Shown here piece after piece: positions 50,414 to 60,097 of a stretch of DNA of 64,000 nucleotides; position 1 is the stretch's first letter; each line of letters opens with the position of its first letter. The position numbers and the translations under genes are program-made. The notes beneath the pieces were generated by a model. It ran no database searches. It saw nothing but the letters and a program-made list of their open reading frames with translations, and was not told the origin of the DNA. This DNA is from Candidatus Thorarchaeota archaeon (GTDB lineage: Archaea > Asgardarchaeota > Thorarchaeia > Thorarchaeales > Thorarchaeaceae). The stretch spans positions 2,891,006-2,955,005 of the forward strand of contig CP070761.1 of the NCBI GenBank assembly GCA_020348985.1, given 5' to 3'.

Positions 50414-51757
50414 ATGAGAGTAATCCATCACAACGAAAAATCACAGTTGGCGAGGGTTCGTATGCTCGAGAAGATTCTCACTGATAGGTTCAGGAAGCTT
50501 GTTAGAGCAGTTCTTACCGACGTAAGGAATCAACAAGATCTCAGAGACGAGAAGGAGTTTGCAAAGGATGAAGAAAGAATAAAGAACGAGCTCCTTGACG
50601 ATATTGTTCCCTGCCCTGCCAATGAAGTGCTTGATGAGGACTTCACAGTAGCTGCCGTAGATGGGTCCGGAACCGAGAACTTTGGTATTCTGGACGATGT
50701 TCGTCTGCATCTAGTGAGCACATCTGTTGTAGTACTGCAAAGCAACACGCGTAGGGGCACTCTGTTTGAGCCAATGGATCGCGCCCAACTGGAGTCTGAG
50801 CTGAATCAGGAGCAGCCACATCTTGACATGCATTGGCATTCCGGAGTACGGAATGATGCGAGAGACAAGCTGGCAGCATCGCTTTCCGACATCTACCCTA
50901 ACAAGTCAGTGACAGACCTCATTGTGCACTTCTTCCAAGACTATCTAGGCCCACATGTATCCAGCTTCTCAGACATCGACTCTACTGATTACGCCAAGCA
51001 CAAGTCCAAGCTAGAGTCGATTCAGGGGCTCATTTCTCGAGCAGGCTTTCTGACAAATACAGCTGTTCACGATGAGCTTAGAAGGGTGTCTGAGTACGCA
51101 GCAGCCCGCACTGTACTGATAAGTGAAATACGACCGAAGTATATTCTGCTAGACGGTGCACTGAGTGTGTTCATGCATTTTGTACTAAAGTATCCTTCAA
51201 TGCCTAGCGGATTCATGTTGAGAGAGCTGTGCAGCCTTTCTCGAGAGCGCAACGTGATTCTGTGCGCAGTAAGCAAGAATCACACTATTCCTTTTGCCCA
51301 TCGAATAGCCAAAATGGCTGAAGAGAAGTTTGGGACTGGTTCGAAGTGGTTCTGCCTTCTACCCTCTCAGAAGGATCCCGGTGGAGGACTTCATATCTAT
51401 AGTGACAGAACATACATCCCGCCTCGTTTGGCTGTTCCTTATCTCTTCAGCTTCAGTGAAGACAATCGCCCGTCCAGAATCGACTTCGATCGAGTGTGGT
51501 GGAAAAAGAACATCTTCGTGCGCGATGATCCGGCGAAAACCCGCGAAAAAGAAAAGGCGCTGTTCCAAGAGATAGAATTCATGTCCCGGGATGCACGATG
51601 GTATGGATACCCCGTTGCTCTTGCCTTGGCACACGAAGAATGCAAGCTCAGCTACGAAGATCTTAGAATGGCCAGGGAAGTCTTTGCAGATGTACTTCAT
51701 GAGCTTGGCGCAGACGTAAGACGATCAACGCCAATGAGAGAGGATTATGGACTATGA
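50414..51757 (+). CDS. nurA: NurA 5'-3' nuclease
   Basis: A 447-residue NurA nuclease, which with HerA resects DNA ends 5' to 3' after Mre11-Rad50. The NurA domain begins FTVAAVDGSG with the catalytic Asp83, and RPKYILLDGALSVFMHF carries the second acidic metal site. The final third contains SKNHTIPFAHRIAKMAEEKF and ends with the family's helical tail. It is larger than many archaeal NurA proteins (about 330-400). It is the first gene of an operon whose promoter carries a direct repeat. Confidence 0.9.
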   Translation: MRVIHHNEKSQLARVRMLEKILTDRFRKLVRAVLTDVRNQQDLRDEKEFAKDEERIKNELLDDIVPCPANEVLDEDFTVAAVDGSGTENFGILDDVRLHLVSTSVVVLQSNTRRGTLFEPMDRAQLESELNQEQPHLDMHWHSGVRNDARDKLAASLSDIYPNKSVTDLIVHFFQDYLGPHVSSFSDIDSTDYAKHKSKLESIQGLISRAGFLTNTAVHDELRRVSEYAAARTVLISEIRPKYILLDGALSVFMHFVLKYPSMPSGFMLRELCSLSRERNVILCAVSKNHTIPFAHRIAKMAEEKFGTGSKWFCLLPSQKDPGGGLHIYSDRTYIPPRLAVPYLFSFSEDNRPSRIDFDRVWWKKNIFVRDDPAKTREKEKALFQEIEFMSRDARWYGYPVALALAHEECKLSYEDLRMAREVFADVLHELGADVRRSTPMREDYGL

Positions 51758-51765
51758 TACGATTG

Positions 51766-51770
51766 GGAGG
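51766..51770 (+). promoter_or_regulatory. Shine-Dalgarno site setting the TTG start of herA
   Basis: GGAGG followed by TTGAT is a near-perfect match to the archaeal anti-Shine-Dalgarno and lies 8 bases before TTG 51779. Confidence 0.65.
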
Positions 51771-51778
51771 TTGATGAA

Positions 51779-53548
51779 TTGAAGCTAGACAAAAACGCCC
51801 TTGGAACGCCATATGGAAGGGTGGGAGTTGGCAACCAGACGAATCTCGAGATAATCGGAAACAACAGCGATGTGAGTGTTGGCGAGATATTCATGATATA
51901 CTCAAGTAGGGATGGGCACGAACGAGTCTTCTTCTTCCGAGTATTAGGTCTCCAGAACTACCTACGACGAGTTGATGATGTCTCAGAGATAGCGGGCACC
52001 CTTATGGTTGAAGGTGAGTCGTATTTATCCGGAATCGAGCGTAACATGCTTCTCTCACTAGACGGGAGAATGCTCGGTTACGCAGAACAGGAACGTGGGA
52101 AATGGGTCTTCAGATCCCCCCGAAGGTTGCCAGACCATCTTGCGTTTGTCTATAGGCCTCTTCCAGGAACATCTGACGAGACCGTAAACCTGATGCTCTC
52201 CTCACAGATTGACGGTGAGGTTTTCGTGGGTGATTTGCAGGTCGGCGAAGCAACACTTGATGTTCCAGTCATGATTCCCGCAGAATTCCTACCAATGCAT
52301 GTGGGCATCTTTGGCTCTACGGGGGCTGGAAAAAGTAATCTCATGATGGTGCTGATCAAATCTTTCATAGATCACAATCTGGGAGCGAGCCAGAGTAAGG
52401 TAGATTCGAAGCCAAGAATGTCGGCATTCTGCATTGACCCCCATGATGAATTTGCCAAAGGCGTTGACGACCACGGAATACAGAGTGTTGTTGATGCCAT
52501 GGACCAACAGACACGAAGCGATGTCATAGGCGACTTCTACTACTTGACCACCCATCTTCGGGCAACACCTCGTGAGGTCAAGAGATATGCTAGAGAAATC
52601 AATGTACTCTGGAATGAAATCCAGCCAAGGGATCTGTACTCTATCATGGAGTTCACCCCTCAAGGCCAGCTCCTCATTGATTCAGTATATTCCCGAGTCC
52701 ATGAAGGCTGGATTGACCATCTTTTGAAGATGGACGAGGACTCTGAAGCAAAAGCTGGAGCTCAGAAAGGCACTCTGCGTGCAGTACAGCGACGTCTTAG
52801 GTTTCTGGAACGGTCCTCCATTTTCAATGATAGTGGCACATCAATTCTGGATGATGTCTTTGAGGCAGCAGAGACCGGTCGGATACTTGTTGTCAACACC
52901 AGCTTGATGAGTGACAGAGAGCAGTTCCTCTTGACAACGGTTGTAGCACGTACATTGTTTGACCTGAGACGAGCGGCCAAGAGCAGCGGGAATCTTGGCG
53001 ACTTTGAACGACAAGGTGAGATGCGTCTACCAAGACCCTTCTTTCAGCGTGTCAAGAACAAGGCACGAGCATACTATGGGAAAGGTGGAACGACCAATCA
53101 GACTGAAATCCGTGATCTCAAGATGCTTCCCGTGATCCAGATTACTGTAGAGGAAGCGCCATCGATATTGAATCCCGAACTCATGCGTGGGAGATCTGTC
53201 TTCAAGGACATCTCTCGTCAAGGTCGCAAGTTCAACATCGGATTGCTGGTCGTGAGTCAGCAGGTGAGCGTGTTGGACAACGTCATCCTCAGTCAGATGA
53301 ACACGGAAATCAACCTTCGACTAGGCAATGAAAAAGAAATCAAAGCCTGCATTGAAAACGCTAGTGTAAACATCGCAGGATTTGAGGGGGAGTTTCGCGT
53401 TATGGCAAGAGGTGAGGCGCTGCTAACGGCTTCGTACAGAGAGCTTCCGCTCCCAGTTAAGATTCCACTGTTTGACACAGTCTTTGAACGGGACAAGAGT
53501 CTATACAAGGCAAAGGGAACGAAGAAGAAGGAAACCCATCATCTTTGA
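51779..53548 (+). CDS. herA: HerA DNA translocase
   Basis: A 589-residue FtsK-like HerA ATPase, a hexameric DNA pump that binds NurA for end resection. After an N-terminal HAS-barrel (residues 1-130), Walker A FGSTGAGKS is at residues 178-186 and CIDPHDEF is the Walker B-like region. The C-terminal part holds the RQGRKFNIGLLVVSQQVSVLDN segment with a conserved Ser-Gln-Gln and the arginine-finger region. The start codon is TTG, set by a strong Shine-Dalgarno sequence. It follows nurA by 21 bp. Confidence 0.94.
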   Translation: MKLDKNALGTPYGRVGVGNQTNLEIIGNNSDVSVGEIFMIYSSRDGHERVFFFRVLGLQNYLRRVDDVSEIAGTLMVEGESYLSGIERNMLLSLDGRMLGYAEQERGKWVFRSPRRLPDHLAFVYRPLPGTSDETVNLMLSSQIDGEVFVGDLQVGEATLDVPVMIPAEFLPMHVGIFGSTGAGKSNLMMVLIKSFIDHNLGASQSKVDSKPRMSAFCIDPHDEFAKGVDDHGIQSVVDAMDQQTRSDVIGDFYYLTTHLRATPREVKRYAREINVLWNEIQPRDLYSIMEFTPQGQLLIDSVYSRVHEGWIDHLLKMDEDSEAKAGAQKGTLRAVQRRLRFLERSSIFNDSGTSILDDVFEAAETGRILVVNTSLMSDREQFLLTTVVARTLFDLRRAAKSSGNLGDFERQGEMRLPRPFFQRVKNKARAYYGKGGTTNQTEIRDLKMLPVIQITVEEAPSILNPELMRGRSVFKDISRQGRKFNIGLLVVSQQVSVLDNVILSQMNTEINLRLGNEKEIKACIENASVNIAGFEGEFRVMARGEALLTASYRELPLPVKIPLFDTVFERDKSLYKAKGTKKKETHHL

Positions 53549-53552
53549 GTGA

Positions 53553-54869
53553 ATGAATATGACGGTTCGAATTGCTCACATTTCAGACACACACCTCGGA
53601 ACGAGGTTCCGGTCAGGCATCAAACAGAATGTCTGGGCCGAAGAGATGAGAATCCGTCTGCTAGAGAATGACTTCTATGAACGATTCGAAGAAGTGTTCC
53701 AGAGAATCGCCAATGCCGACCCTCCTGTTAAACTGGTCATTCACTCGGGAGACTTGTATGATACGCCGACTCCCAACAACCCAATCCAGCCGCCAGTCGT
53801 TGCACGTGAAGTTGCAATCTCAGTCTTGAACGAGTTCATCGAAAAAACAGGCATTCCCGTTCTTGCCATTGAAGGGAACCATGGTCTCTACAGAACACTG
53901 AAGGTATCATTACTTGACTCGCTTAGCCTAGCTGTAGAGGGTTTAGATGTCTTCACACAGGTTGATCTAATCAACGCGCTTCGAGATGACAAGCCGCTGA
54001 AGAAGAGCTATGATGACCTCGAAGTCTTCTGCTTCCCATTCATAGATCATGCTGTTCTGGAAGCCACTGACAAGCTTGCTGATTTCAATGAATGGATCAC
54101 TACTCAGCAAACGCCTCGAAGTGATGTTCCATCCATTGGTGTTGCACATGGAATGAGTCAGGACAAGTCATTATACTCCGCCATTCTAAGCATGGGATAC
54201 GACTACGTTGCACTTGGGCATGACCACATTCAGCAGAAACAATCTGCAAGAGCGTGGTACTCCGGTTCAATTGAGCGATGGAGGTTCGATGAAGCTAATC
54301 ACAAAAAAGGGTACTTGATCGTTGAAGTTGCGCCTGGAAAGCAGCCTAAGGTTACCCCCACGCTTTTTGAGTTCAGTAGGCCTGTCTTCGATGAAGATAT
54401 CAGTATTGAGCCTGATGACACGGTGGAATCGGTAATCGCAACTGTTGAATCGTGGCTGCAAGACAAGGGTTTGGTCGCTAAGTGGAACCCTGCAACAGCT
54501 GCTCGAGTTCGACTTACGTTCCAAGGAGAGTCCCCTCGATTAAGTGGACTCGATCTGAACAGCGCAATGGAACTATTCAGAGCTGAGGTTCTTCGCGATG
54601 AATCTCGTTACAATGTGGTCCAGCTAGTTTGGCCACCCAAGAGATCAGTCATCGACCATGACTCAGCAGCCTACCCCGAGATTGTGTCCGAGTATCTCAT
54701 CGAAGATCCTGAGCAAGACTTCAGGAGCTATCTGGAATCCGAGGAGCTGCCTGAAGAATATGATTCAGAGAAGCTGATTTCGATAGCTGTAAAGGCACTA
54801 CAGTTTGCGGTCTCAGGAAAGGGAGAGAAGCTCACACCTGAGCTAGTATTTGAGGAGGAGAAGACTTGA
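53553..54869 (+). CDS. mre11: Mre11 DNA repair nuclease
   Basis: A 438-residue Mre11. It forms the nuclease half of the Mre11-Rad50 complex. Phosphoesterase motifs are intact: ISDTHLG at residues 8-14, HSGDLYD, AIEGNHG, VAHGM and GHDHI, giving the two-metal site. The C-terminal part carries the Rad50-binding helices (YLESEELPEEYDSEKLISIA). The gene starts at ATG 53553 or 53559, 4 bases after herA, and its end overlaps the rad50 start by 4 bp. Confidence 0.95.
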   Translation: MNMTVRIAHISDTHLGTRFRSGIKQNVWAEEMRIRLLENDFYERFEEVFQRIANADPPVKLVIHSGDLYDTPTPNNPIQPPVVAREVAISVLNEFIEKTGIPVLAIEGNHGLYRTLKVSLLDSLSLAVEGLDVFTQVDLINALRDDKPLKKSYDDLEVFCFPFIDHAVLEATDKLADFNEWITTQQTPRSDVPSIGVAHGMSQDKSLYSAILSMGYDYVALGHDHIQQKQSARAWYSGSIERWRFDEANHKKGYLIVEVAPGKQPKVTPTLFEFSRPVFDEDISIEPDDTVESVIATVESWLQDKGLVAKWNPATAARVRLTFQGESPRLSGLDLNSAMELFRAEVLRDESRYNVVQLVWPPKRSVIDHDSAAYPEIVSEYLIEDPEQDFRSYLESEELPEEYDSEKLISIAVKALQFAVSGKGEKLTPELVFEEEKT

Positions 54870-56965
54870 GGTTGCTCAGCATCGAGTTAAGGAATTTCAA
54901 ACCTTTCAGACACCTCAGGCTTCCTGAAGACGAAGACGCCGTTCTCCCTGAAGGTCTGATAATAATCAGGGGCGCGAACTCAACTGGCAAGTCTTCTCTG
55001 TTTGATGCAATTCTCTGGTGTCTATGGGGCTCTGATGCTGTTCTAGCCACCAATGACGAACTCGTCAACTTCTCATCCACACATTGTTGGGTAGACCTAG
55101 TGATTGAAGTTGATGGCACGCGATACAGGTTGAAGCGCGAATTCAGTAGGGCGGACGGAATGTCAGTACTACTCTCTGTGGAGAAGGAGAACGGATGGCA
55201 AAGAATCGCTCACAAGATTTCGGACGTTAGTAGCAAGATTCGGGAAATCCTGAACCTTGATTTGAAACAAGCTCTAGACACACTCCTTGTCAGACAGGGC
55301 GAAGTGGCTAGAATAGCAAATGCGAAGCCCACAGAATTGCGCAAGCTTCTGGGCGAAGTCTACAACATAGAACTAGTCAGGCAGATGGGGTCCCAGCTCG
55401 AGAATCTAGAATCAGAGCTTGACATCAAGATTGGTGTCCTCAATGGTCAGTATGTTCCTCCTGGTTACATTGAGGATGAAATCAAACAGATCAGACAAAA
55501 CGTCGAATCGTTTGAAGACTCCCAAAAAGAGATTGAAGGAAGAGTAGCACAACAAGAAGATAATCTGAAGGGTCTTCCAACCGAAGACTCGATTGAGGAG
55601 CTTCTGGAAAATCAACGTGAGATTGACCAAAGGAGGACAACATACGAAGCGACAATGGTTGACAGGGATCAGTTTCTAACGGATGCAGGGGTCGCAGAAG
55701 CAGATGAACGGGTAGTAGCCAAGAAGCTGGATCTCTTGCGCAAAGAGCTTGTTCGAAACAAAGAGGAACATGAGACTACTCTCGCAAACATAAGCAACAT
55801 CGACAAAGAGATTGGAAGCATTTCTGGAACGGAAGATGATCTTCGTAAGAAAATTGAAACCCTCGAAACCGTTGACGTCAAAGGTGACTCTCCTGCAGAG
55901 TGCCCGACTTGTGCAAAACCTCTAACTCTGGAGCATCGTGACGAGATTCTAGTCGAGTATCGTGCAACGATTGCAGAAGGCAAGAGAAAGTCGAAAGAAC
56001 TTGCTGAGGAACGGCGAGAACTTGTTGAGTCGAAAGAGAAGAATGAGACGCGAATCCGTGACATCGAATCCGCGATGGACGCATTGGATAGACTCGCTGC
56101 AAAGCAAAAAGATGTAGTTGACAGAAGGAATGCGCTAGAAGAGTCTGAAGAGAAACTGAAATCGGCTCTCTCCGATCTTGGCATAAAGGACATTGAGAAG
56201 CTCCTTTCTAAGCATTCTGCTCGTACACTATCCGAATTGTATAGTCTCGCAACTCAATTGACCTCCGACCTCGAATCTCTGAATAGGGAGCGCGAATCGA
56301 TTCAGAAGCAAATAGAGACCCAAACACAAACCATAGAGCGGAAGACAAGAGATATTGCAAGGATGAAGGAAATAGCTGCAGAGCGTGATAACCTCAAGTC
56401 CCTTCTCAATCACACAAAACATGTTCGTCTGAAGCTTGTCAGCGGGTTTGTGGCGGACTACGTGGTCCAGAAGAGGTTGATTGGGATCATCAGAGGGGCA
56501 ACTAATCCCTATATTCGATCTTTCACAAACGGCCAATACACCAATATCGACTTTATAGCAAAAGCGGGCAAAGGTCGTGGGGGTGCTGGCTTGGTCCTGG
56601 AGGTTCGTGACGAGCGAGACGTGGCGAAGAAGAAGTCATCACAATTGAGCTTTGGAGATAGGACAGCTATAAGCTTGGGACTCAGACTAGGAATAAGCAA
56701 GACGATGAGCAGTATACGTCCTATGAAGGACAGCCCTGCAATCTCACCAAGAATTCGCTGTGTGATGCTCGATGAACCGTTGGCGGGTTTGGACCAAACT
56801 CGCCGCTCAGAAGTCGTGCGAAGTCTAGTCGATGACCTTTCTTTCAAACAGATATTCCTAATCACTCACACTGATGTTCAAGAATGGCAGGGCGTGTCTA
56901 TGATTGACGTAAGAAGTGAAGGTACTGCCAGTGTGGCAGTACTCAGGGAAGGGTCTGAAGGCTAA
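54866..56965 (+). CDS. rad50: Rad50 ATPase, short and divergent
   Basis: A 699-residue Rad50 SMC-like ATPase. Walker A GANSTGKSSL, Q-loop VRQGEVARI, the zinc hook CPTC at residues 346-349, and Walker B CVMLDEPLAGLD are clear. Coiled coil spans about residues 175-345 and 350-540, near 180 residues per arm. This is about 150-200 residues shorter than typical archaeal Rad50. The signature LSGGE reads LSFGDR, and the H-loop reads ITHTD. The TTG start overlaps the mre11 stop (TTGA). Confidence 0.93.
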   Translation: MRLLSIELRNFKPFRHLRLPEDEDAVLPEGLIIIRGANSTGKSSLFDAILWCLWGSDAVLATNDELVNFSSTHCWVDLVIEVDGTRYRLKREFSRADGMSVLLSVEKENGWQRIAHKISDVSSKIREILNLDLKQALDTLLVRQGEVARIANAKPTELRKLLGEVYNIELVRQMGSQLENLESELDIKIGVLNGQYVPPGYIEDEIKQIRQNVESFEDSQKEIEGRVAQQEDNLKGLPTEDSIEELLENQREIDQRRTTYEATMVDRDQFLTDAGVAEADERVVAKKLDLLRKELVRNKEEHETTLANISNIDKEIGSISGTEDDLRKKIETLETVDVKGDSPAECPTCAKPLTLEHRDEILVEYRATIAEGKRKSKELAEERRELVESKEKNETRIRDIESAMDALDRLAAKQKDVVDRRNALEESEEKLKSALSDLGIKDIEKLLSKHSARTLSELYSLATQLTSDLESLNRERESIQKQIETQTQTIERKTRDIARMKEIAAERDNLKSLLNHTKHVRLKLVSGFVADYVVQKRLIGIIRGATNPYIRSFTNGQYTNIDFIAKAGKGRGGAGLVLEVRDERDVAKKKSSQLSFGDRTAISLGLRLGISKTMSSIRPMKDSPAISPRIRCVMLDEPLAGLDQTRRSEVVRSLVDDLSFKQIFLITHTDVQEWQGVSMIDVRSEGTASVAVLREGSEG

Positions 56966-57020
56966 GACTGATCACTCTCTGAGCAAATGATTAATCAGAT
57001 GGGTTACAGGTTTCTGAAGT

Positions 57021-58565
57021 ATGAGCTGGAAATCCAGAATCCTTAGCCACCTGCCTCTAATTGTGATATTGATTGCAGGTCTAGTGGTTTGGATTCAAGT
57101 CTTTCAGATTGCGGCTGAAGATTATCTTGCAGAGGGTTCTTGGAACAGCATGCATGCATGGCTAGGAGGCGCGGGGCGCGTAGGTGTAGATGTCGGTCAA
57201 TTCGATTTCTTTGGATTGACAATACCATTCCAGTTCGAAGGCTACTCGGACTACAGCTACTTCTACAAGCACTGGGGAAACAACGTCCTGAACGGGCTTC
57301 TTCCATATTCCCCAGAATTTGGTTATCTTGAGATAGATGGGATTGTAAACGAGAACGGTGTATATTTCTTCCCGCCACTGTACGCGATTCTTTGCGCCTT
57401 TGGTGTATTGTTAGAACCAAATATCGGAATAGGAATAATCCTATCTTCATTCGGATTCGTCACAGTCCTCCCTGTTTACGGAATTGCCACGGAACTGTCG
57501 AATAACAGGCGTGTTGGAGAGATAGCGGCTCTAACTTACCTGTTTAACCCCAACGTGTTATACCACGTCACTTTCCTCTGGATGAATACTCCGCCATTCA
57601 TTTTCTTCTTCTTTTCGGGATTCTATATGCTCATCACTGGACGACGTCATGCTGGTACCCTTCTGATTGTGATGGCAGCACTTTTCAAGCAGACCGCATG
57701 GTTTCTTGGCATTCCGCTAGTTGTACATCTGCTCATCCGAAAGAGGAATTCGAACGGTGAGTCATCAGAGAAGAAGAACCTGATTGATTCGCTTGCAAGT
57801 ACTATGGACTTCAAGGCATTTGCGACCAGCGTTGTCGTTGTGTTGATCTTTGGGCTTGCAGTTCTCTTGCCCTTCCTTCTCGCCCAGCCTGATACGATGC
57901 TGTCCTACATGTCACTGGCTGCAGGTGGATTTCCCTTGGAATCGTTCACAGATCCGCCCGGGTATGGAAGTCCCATGAGATTTCAAGTATTGCCTGTTGT
58001 CTTGGGATTCCCCGACGCTGCACAGTTCCTTGACGGCCTTGTCTATTATGGGATTCTTCTGTGGTTCGGTGTTACTCTTCTTGGTGGCTACCTCTTCTTT
58101 GAACCAAAAATGGATACAAACCGTAATCACTACTTTCGGAGACTCTTGTTTGTAACCATGCTAATGATGTTCTGGGTTCACCTCATGGGTCCTCGTGGAG
58201 TCTACAAGTACTACTTCACCCTCTTTGCACCATTCTTCTCCATCTTCTCATCACGCGGCATGGTCGTGGGTCCTGAGGAACGTGTCAAGGCTTCACCCAC
58301 AATGCTGTTCATTCCAGCTCTGTTCAGTTCTTTGATTCTGATTCCTCCTCGTAACATATACTTCGTCTCTGTCATCGCGATATACCTACTGTACATTCTG
58401 GCCTCAGTATCAGGTTGGAGAAGGAAGCCATCTCCTGATGCTCCTCCGGAGCCGAGCGAACTCACTGAGATGTCAGAAACTCCAGACAGCTCGACACCTC
58501 TCGAAGACGTTAATACGCAGACTGTTGTTGACAAAGTGGGTACTGGAGACAACTCAATGAACTGA
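57021..58565 (+). CDS. GT-C type membrane glycosyltransferase-like protein, copy 1
   Basis: A 514-residue polytopic membrane protein. A first helix (LPLIVILIAGLVVWIQVF) is followed by an extracytoplasmic loop rich in aromatic residues (EGYSDYSYFYKHWG), where GT-C glycosyltransferases carry their catalytic acid, and about nine further helices. The segment MLITGRRHAGTLLIVMAALFKQTAWFLGIPL and the HLMGPRGVYKYYF segment also occur in copy 2. The last 60 residues are Pro/Ser/Glu-rich. The likely activity is sugar transfer from a lipid-linked donor. The start codon is ATG 57021 after the rad50 gene. Confidence 0.78.
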   Translation: MSWKSRILSHLPLIVILIAGLVVWIQVFQIAAEDYLAEGSWNSMHAWLGGAGRVGVDVGQFDFFGLTIPFQFEGYSDYSYFYKHWGNNVLNGLLPYSPEFGYLEIDGIVNENGVYFFPPLYAILCAFGVLLEPNIGIGIILSSFGFVTVLPVYGIATELSNNRRVGEIAALTYLFNPNVLYHVTFLWMNTPPFIFFFFSGFYMLITGRRHAGTLLIVMAALFKQTAWFLGIPLVVHLLIRKRNSNGESSEKKNLIDSLASTMDFKAFATSVVVVLIFGLAVLLPFLLAQPDTMLSYMSLAAGGFPLESFTDPPGYGSPMRFQVLPVVLGFPDAAQFLDGLVYYGILLWFGVTLLGGYLFFEPKMDTNRNHYFRRLLFVTMLMMFWVHLMGPRGVYKYYFTLFAPFFSIFSSRGMVVGPEERVKASPTMLFIPALFSSLILIPPRNIYFVSVIAIYLLYILASVSGWRRKPSPDAPPEPSELTEMSETPDSSTPLEDVNTQTVVDKVGTGDNSMN

Positions 58566-58583
58566 AACAAGAGAAGAGTATCT

Positions 58584-60074
58584 ATGTCAGGTCTGCTTTC
58601 TCCCATTCAACGAATATACAGATATGCTAGGACTCATTGGATGCTCATTCTGGTTCTCGTTTTGGCAGCCTTCGTGTGGACGTTGATATTCTCGTTCGCT
58701 GCTGTTGAATTCGTTTCTGGGACTAGACCTTTCAGAGCAGCCTGGAATGGAGAGGCGGATATCATGCTCTTTGGGTACACTTTCGATGTTCATTTCGAGG
58801 GTTTTGCGGACCATGATTTCTACTACGTTACCTGGGGAGAGCAATTCCTATCGGGTTATATTCCTTATACTGACTTGTTCGACAACCTCATTATTGACAC
58901 AGTGGAGTGGTACACTCCCTTCTTCTTTCCGCCTTTGTACGTCTATCTCTGCGCTCTCGGCGTTACTCTTCCATTCGAACCCTCGGGCATAGCCGTTCTG
59001 ATCTGTTCCTTTGGATACTTGACTGCATTACCAATCTACGGTATCGTCACCTATCTTTCAGACCGACGCGACATTGGTGCAGTTTCAGCGGCAACGTATC
59101 TGTTCAATCCCCTGATTCTGTACCATACGGTGATTCAATGGCTTAACCCCGCCCCCTTCGTTTTCTTTGCAATGACATCTCTATACTTGTTGATGAGAGG
59201 CCATCGGTATCTGGGTCTGCTATCTATGGTAACAGCGGCATTGTTCAAGCAGACTGCATTCTTTCTTGCCTTTCCCCTGATCGCCTTTCTAATCAAGCGG
59301 CCGCCTGGCTGGAAGGCCCAGAATGAGGAGTCTAACGGAGGAGACAAGAAGAAGAGAATACTGCCTAGCGATAGAGTAGATCTTTCTGGTTTCTTCAGGA
59401 TGATAGTGGTTGCAGGAATATACGCTGGCATTGTTTCGTTTCCGTACATACTCGATCTGGGAAACTATGCGTTCAATATTTTCCAAAGAGCCGGTTCTAC
59501 ATTCTTGGAGGATTTTGTCACCCCGCCAGCTAACAATGTCCCGATTACCATGGCTGTTCCATTCATTGTCCTGGGTGCTCCAGAATGGTTCTCTCAAGCT
59601 TTGAACGCGTTTTCATTCTATTCCCTAGGTGTTCTGATTGGGATTCTGATATTCTTCACCCTGATGCTTTTTGAAGTGAAGGATGACTCCGATCTGCAAG
59701 GATACTGGCGACGAATAATGTACTTCACCTTACTGCTCATGCTATGGATTCACATCTGGTCGCCAAGGGGAGTCTACAAGTACTACTTTGTGGCTTTAGT
59801 TCCCTTCTTTTCGATACTTTCTGTTTCTTCGATGTGCTCGAAGTCAAAGGAGAAGATTGAATTCTCCTTGTTCATGGTAGTCGTCCCTTTCCTCTTCACC
59901 ATCTTGATCCTATTTCCTCACCGAAACATCTACCTTCTTGGCGTTGTCTTCATACTCCTTGCCTATGTCATTCAGAAGTCAATAGCCAAGGTTCACCACC
60001 GCCTCGGATCGGCATTGGGGGCAGCATTCACTCCATTTCGCACTCGTATCCGGCAGGGCAAGTCCCTTGACTGA
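58584..60074 (+). CDS. GT-C type membrane glycosyltransferase-like protein, copy 2
   Basis: A 496-residue paralogue of the preceding gene. It repeats EGFADHDFYYVTWG in the first loop, LMRGHRYLGLLSMVTAALFKQTAFFLAFPLI in the middle and IWSPRGVYKYYF near the C-terminus, and ends with a basic cytoplasmic tail instead of an acidic one. The start is ATG 58584, 18 bases after copy 1. Tandem duplication and divergence suggest two related donors or acceptors, or a heterodimer. Confidence 0.78.
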   Translation: MSGLLSPIQRIYRYARTHWMLILVLVLAAFVWTLIFSFAAVEFVSGTRPFRAAWNGEADIMLFGYTFDVHFEGFADHDFYYVTWGEQFLSGYIPYTDLFDNLIIDTVEWYTPFFFPPLYVYLCALGVTLPFEPSGIAVLICSFGYLTALPIYGIVTYLSDRRDIGAVSAATYLFNPLILYHTVIQWLNPAPFVFFAMTSLYLLMRGHRYLGLLSMVTAALFKQTAFFLAFPLIAFLIKRPPGWKAQNEESNGGDKKKRILPSDRVDLSGFFRMIVVAGIYAGIVSFPYILDLGNYAFNIFQRAGSTFLEDFVTPPANNVPITMAVPFIVLGAPEWFSQALNAFSFYSLGVLIGILIFFTLMLFEVKDDSDLQGYWRRIMYFTLLLMLWIHIWSPRGVYKYYFVALVPFFSILSVSSMCSKSKEKIEFSLFMVVVPFLFTILILFPHRNIYLLGVVFILLAYVIQKSIAKVHHRLGSALGAAFTPFRTRIRQGKSLD

Positions 60075-60097
60075 TTCATTGGTACAAAGAAGAGTGG

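Noticed and set aside
50107-50484. Plus-strand frame of 125 residues containing a repeated TYECYL/SYECYL segment
   Set aside because: The repetition is the nurA upstream direct repeat read as codons; the frame crosses the promoter and the nurA start.
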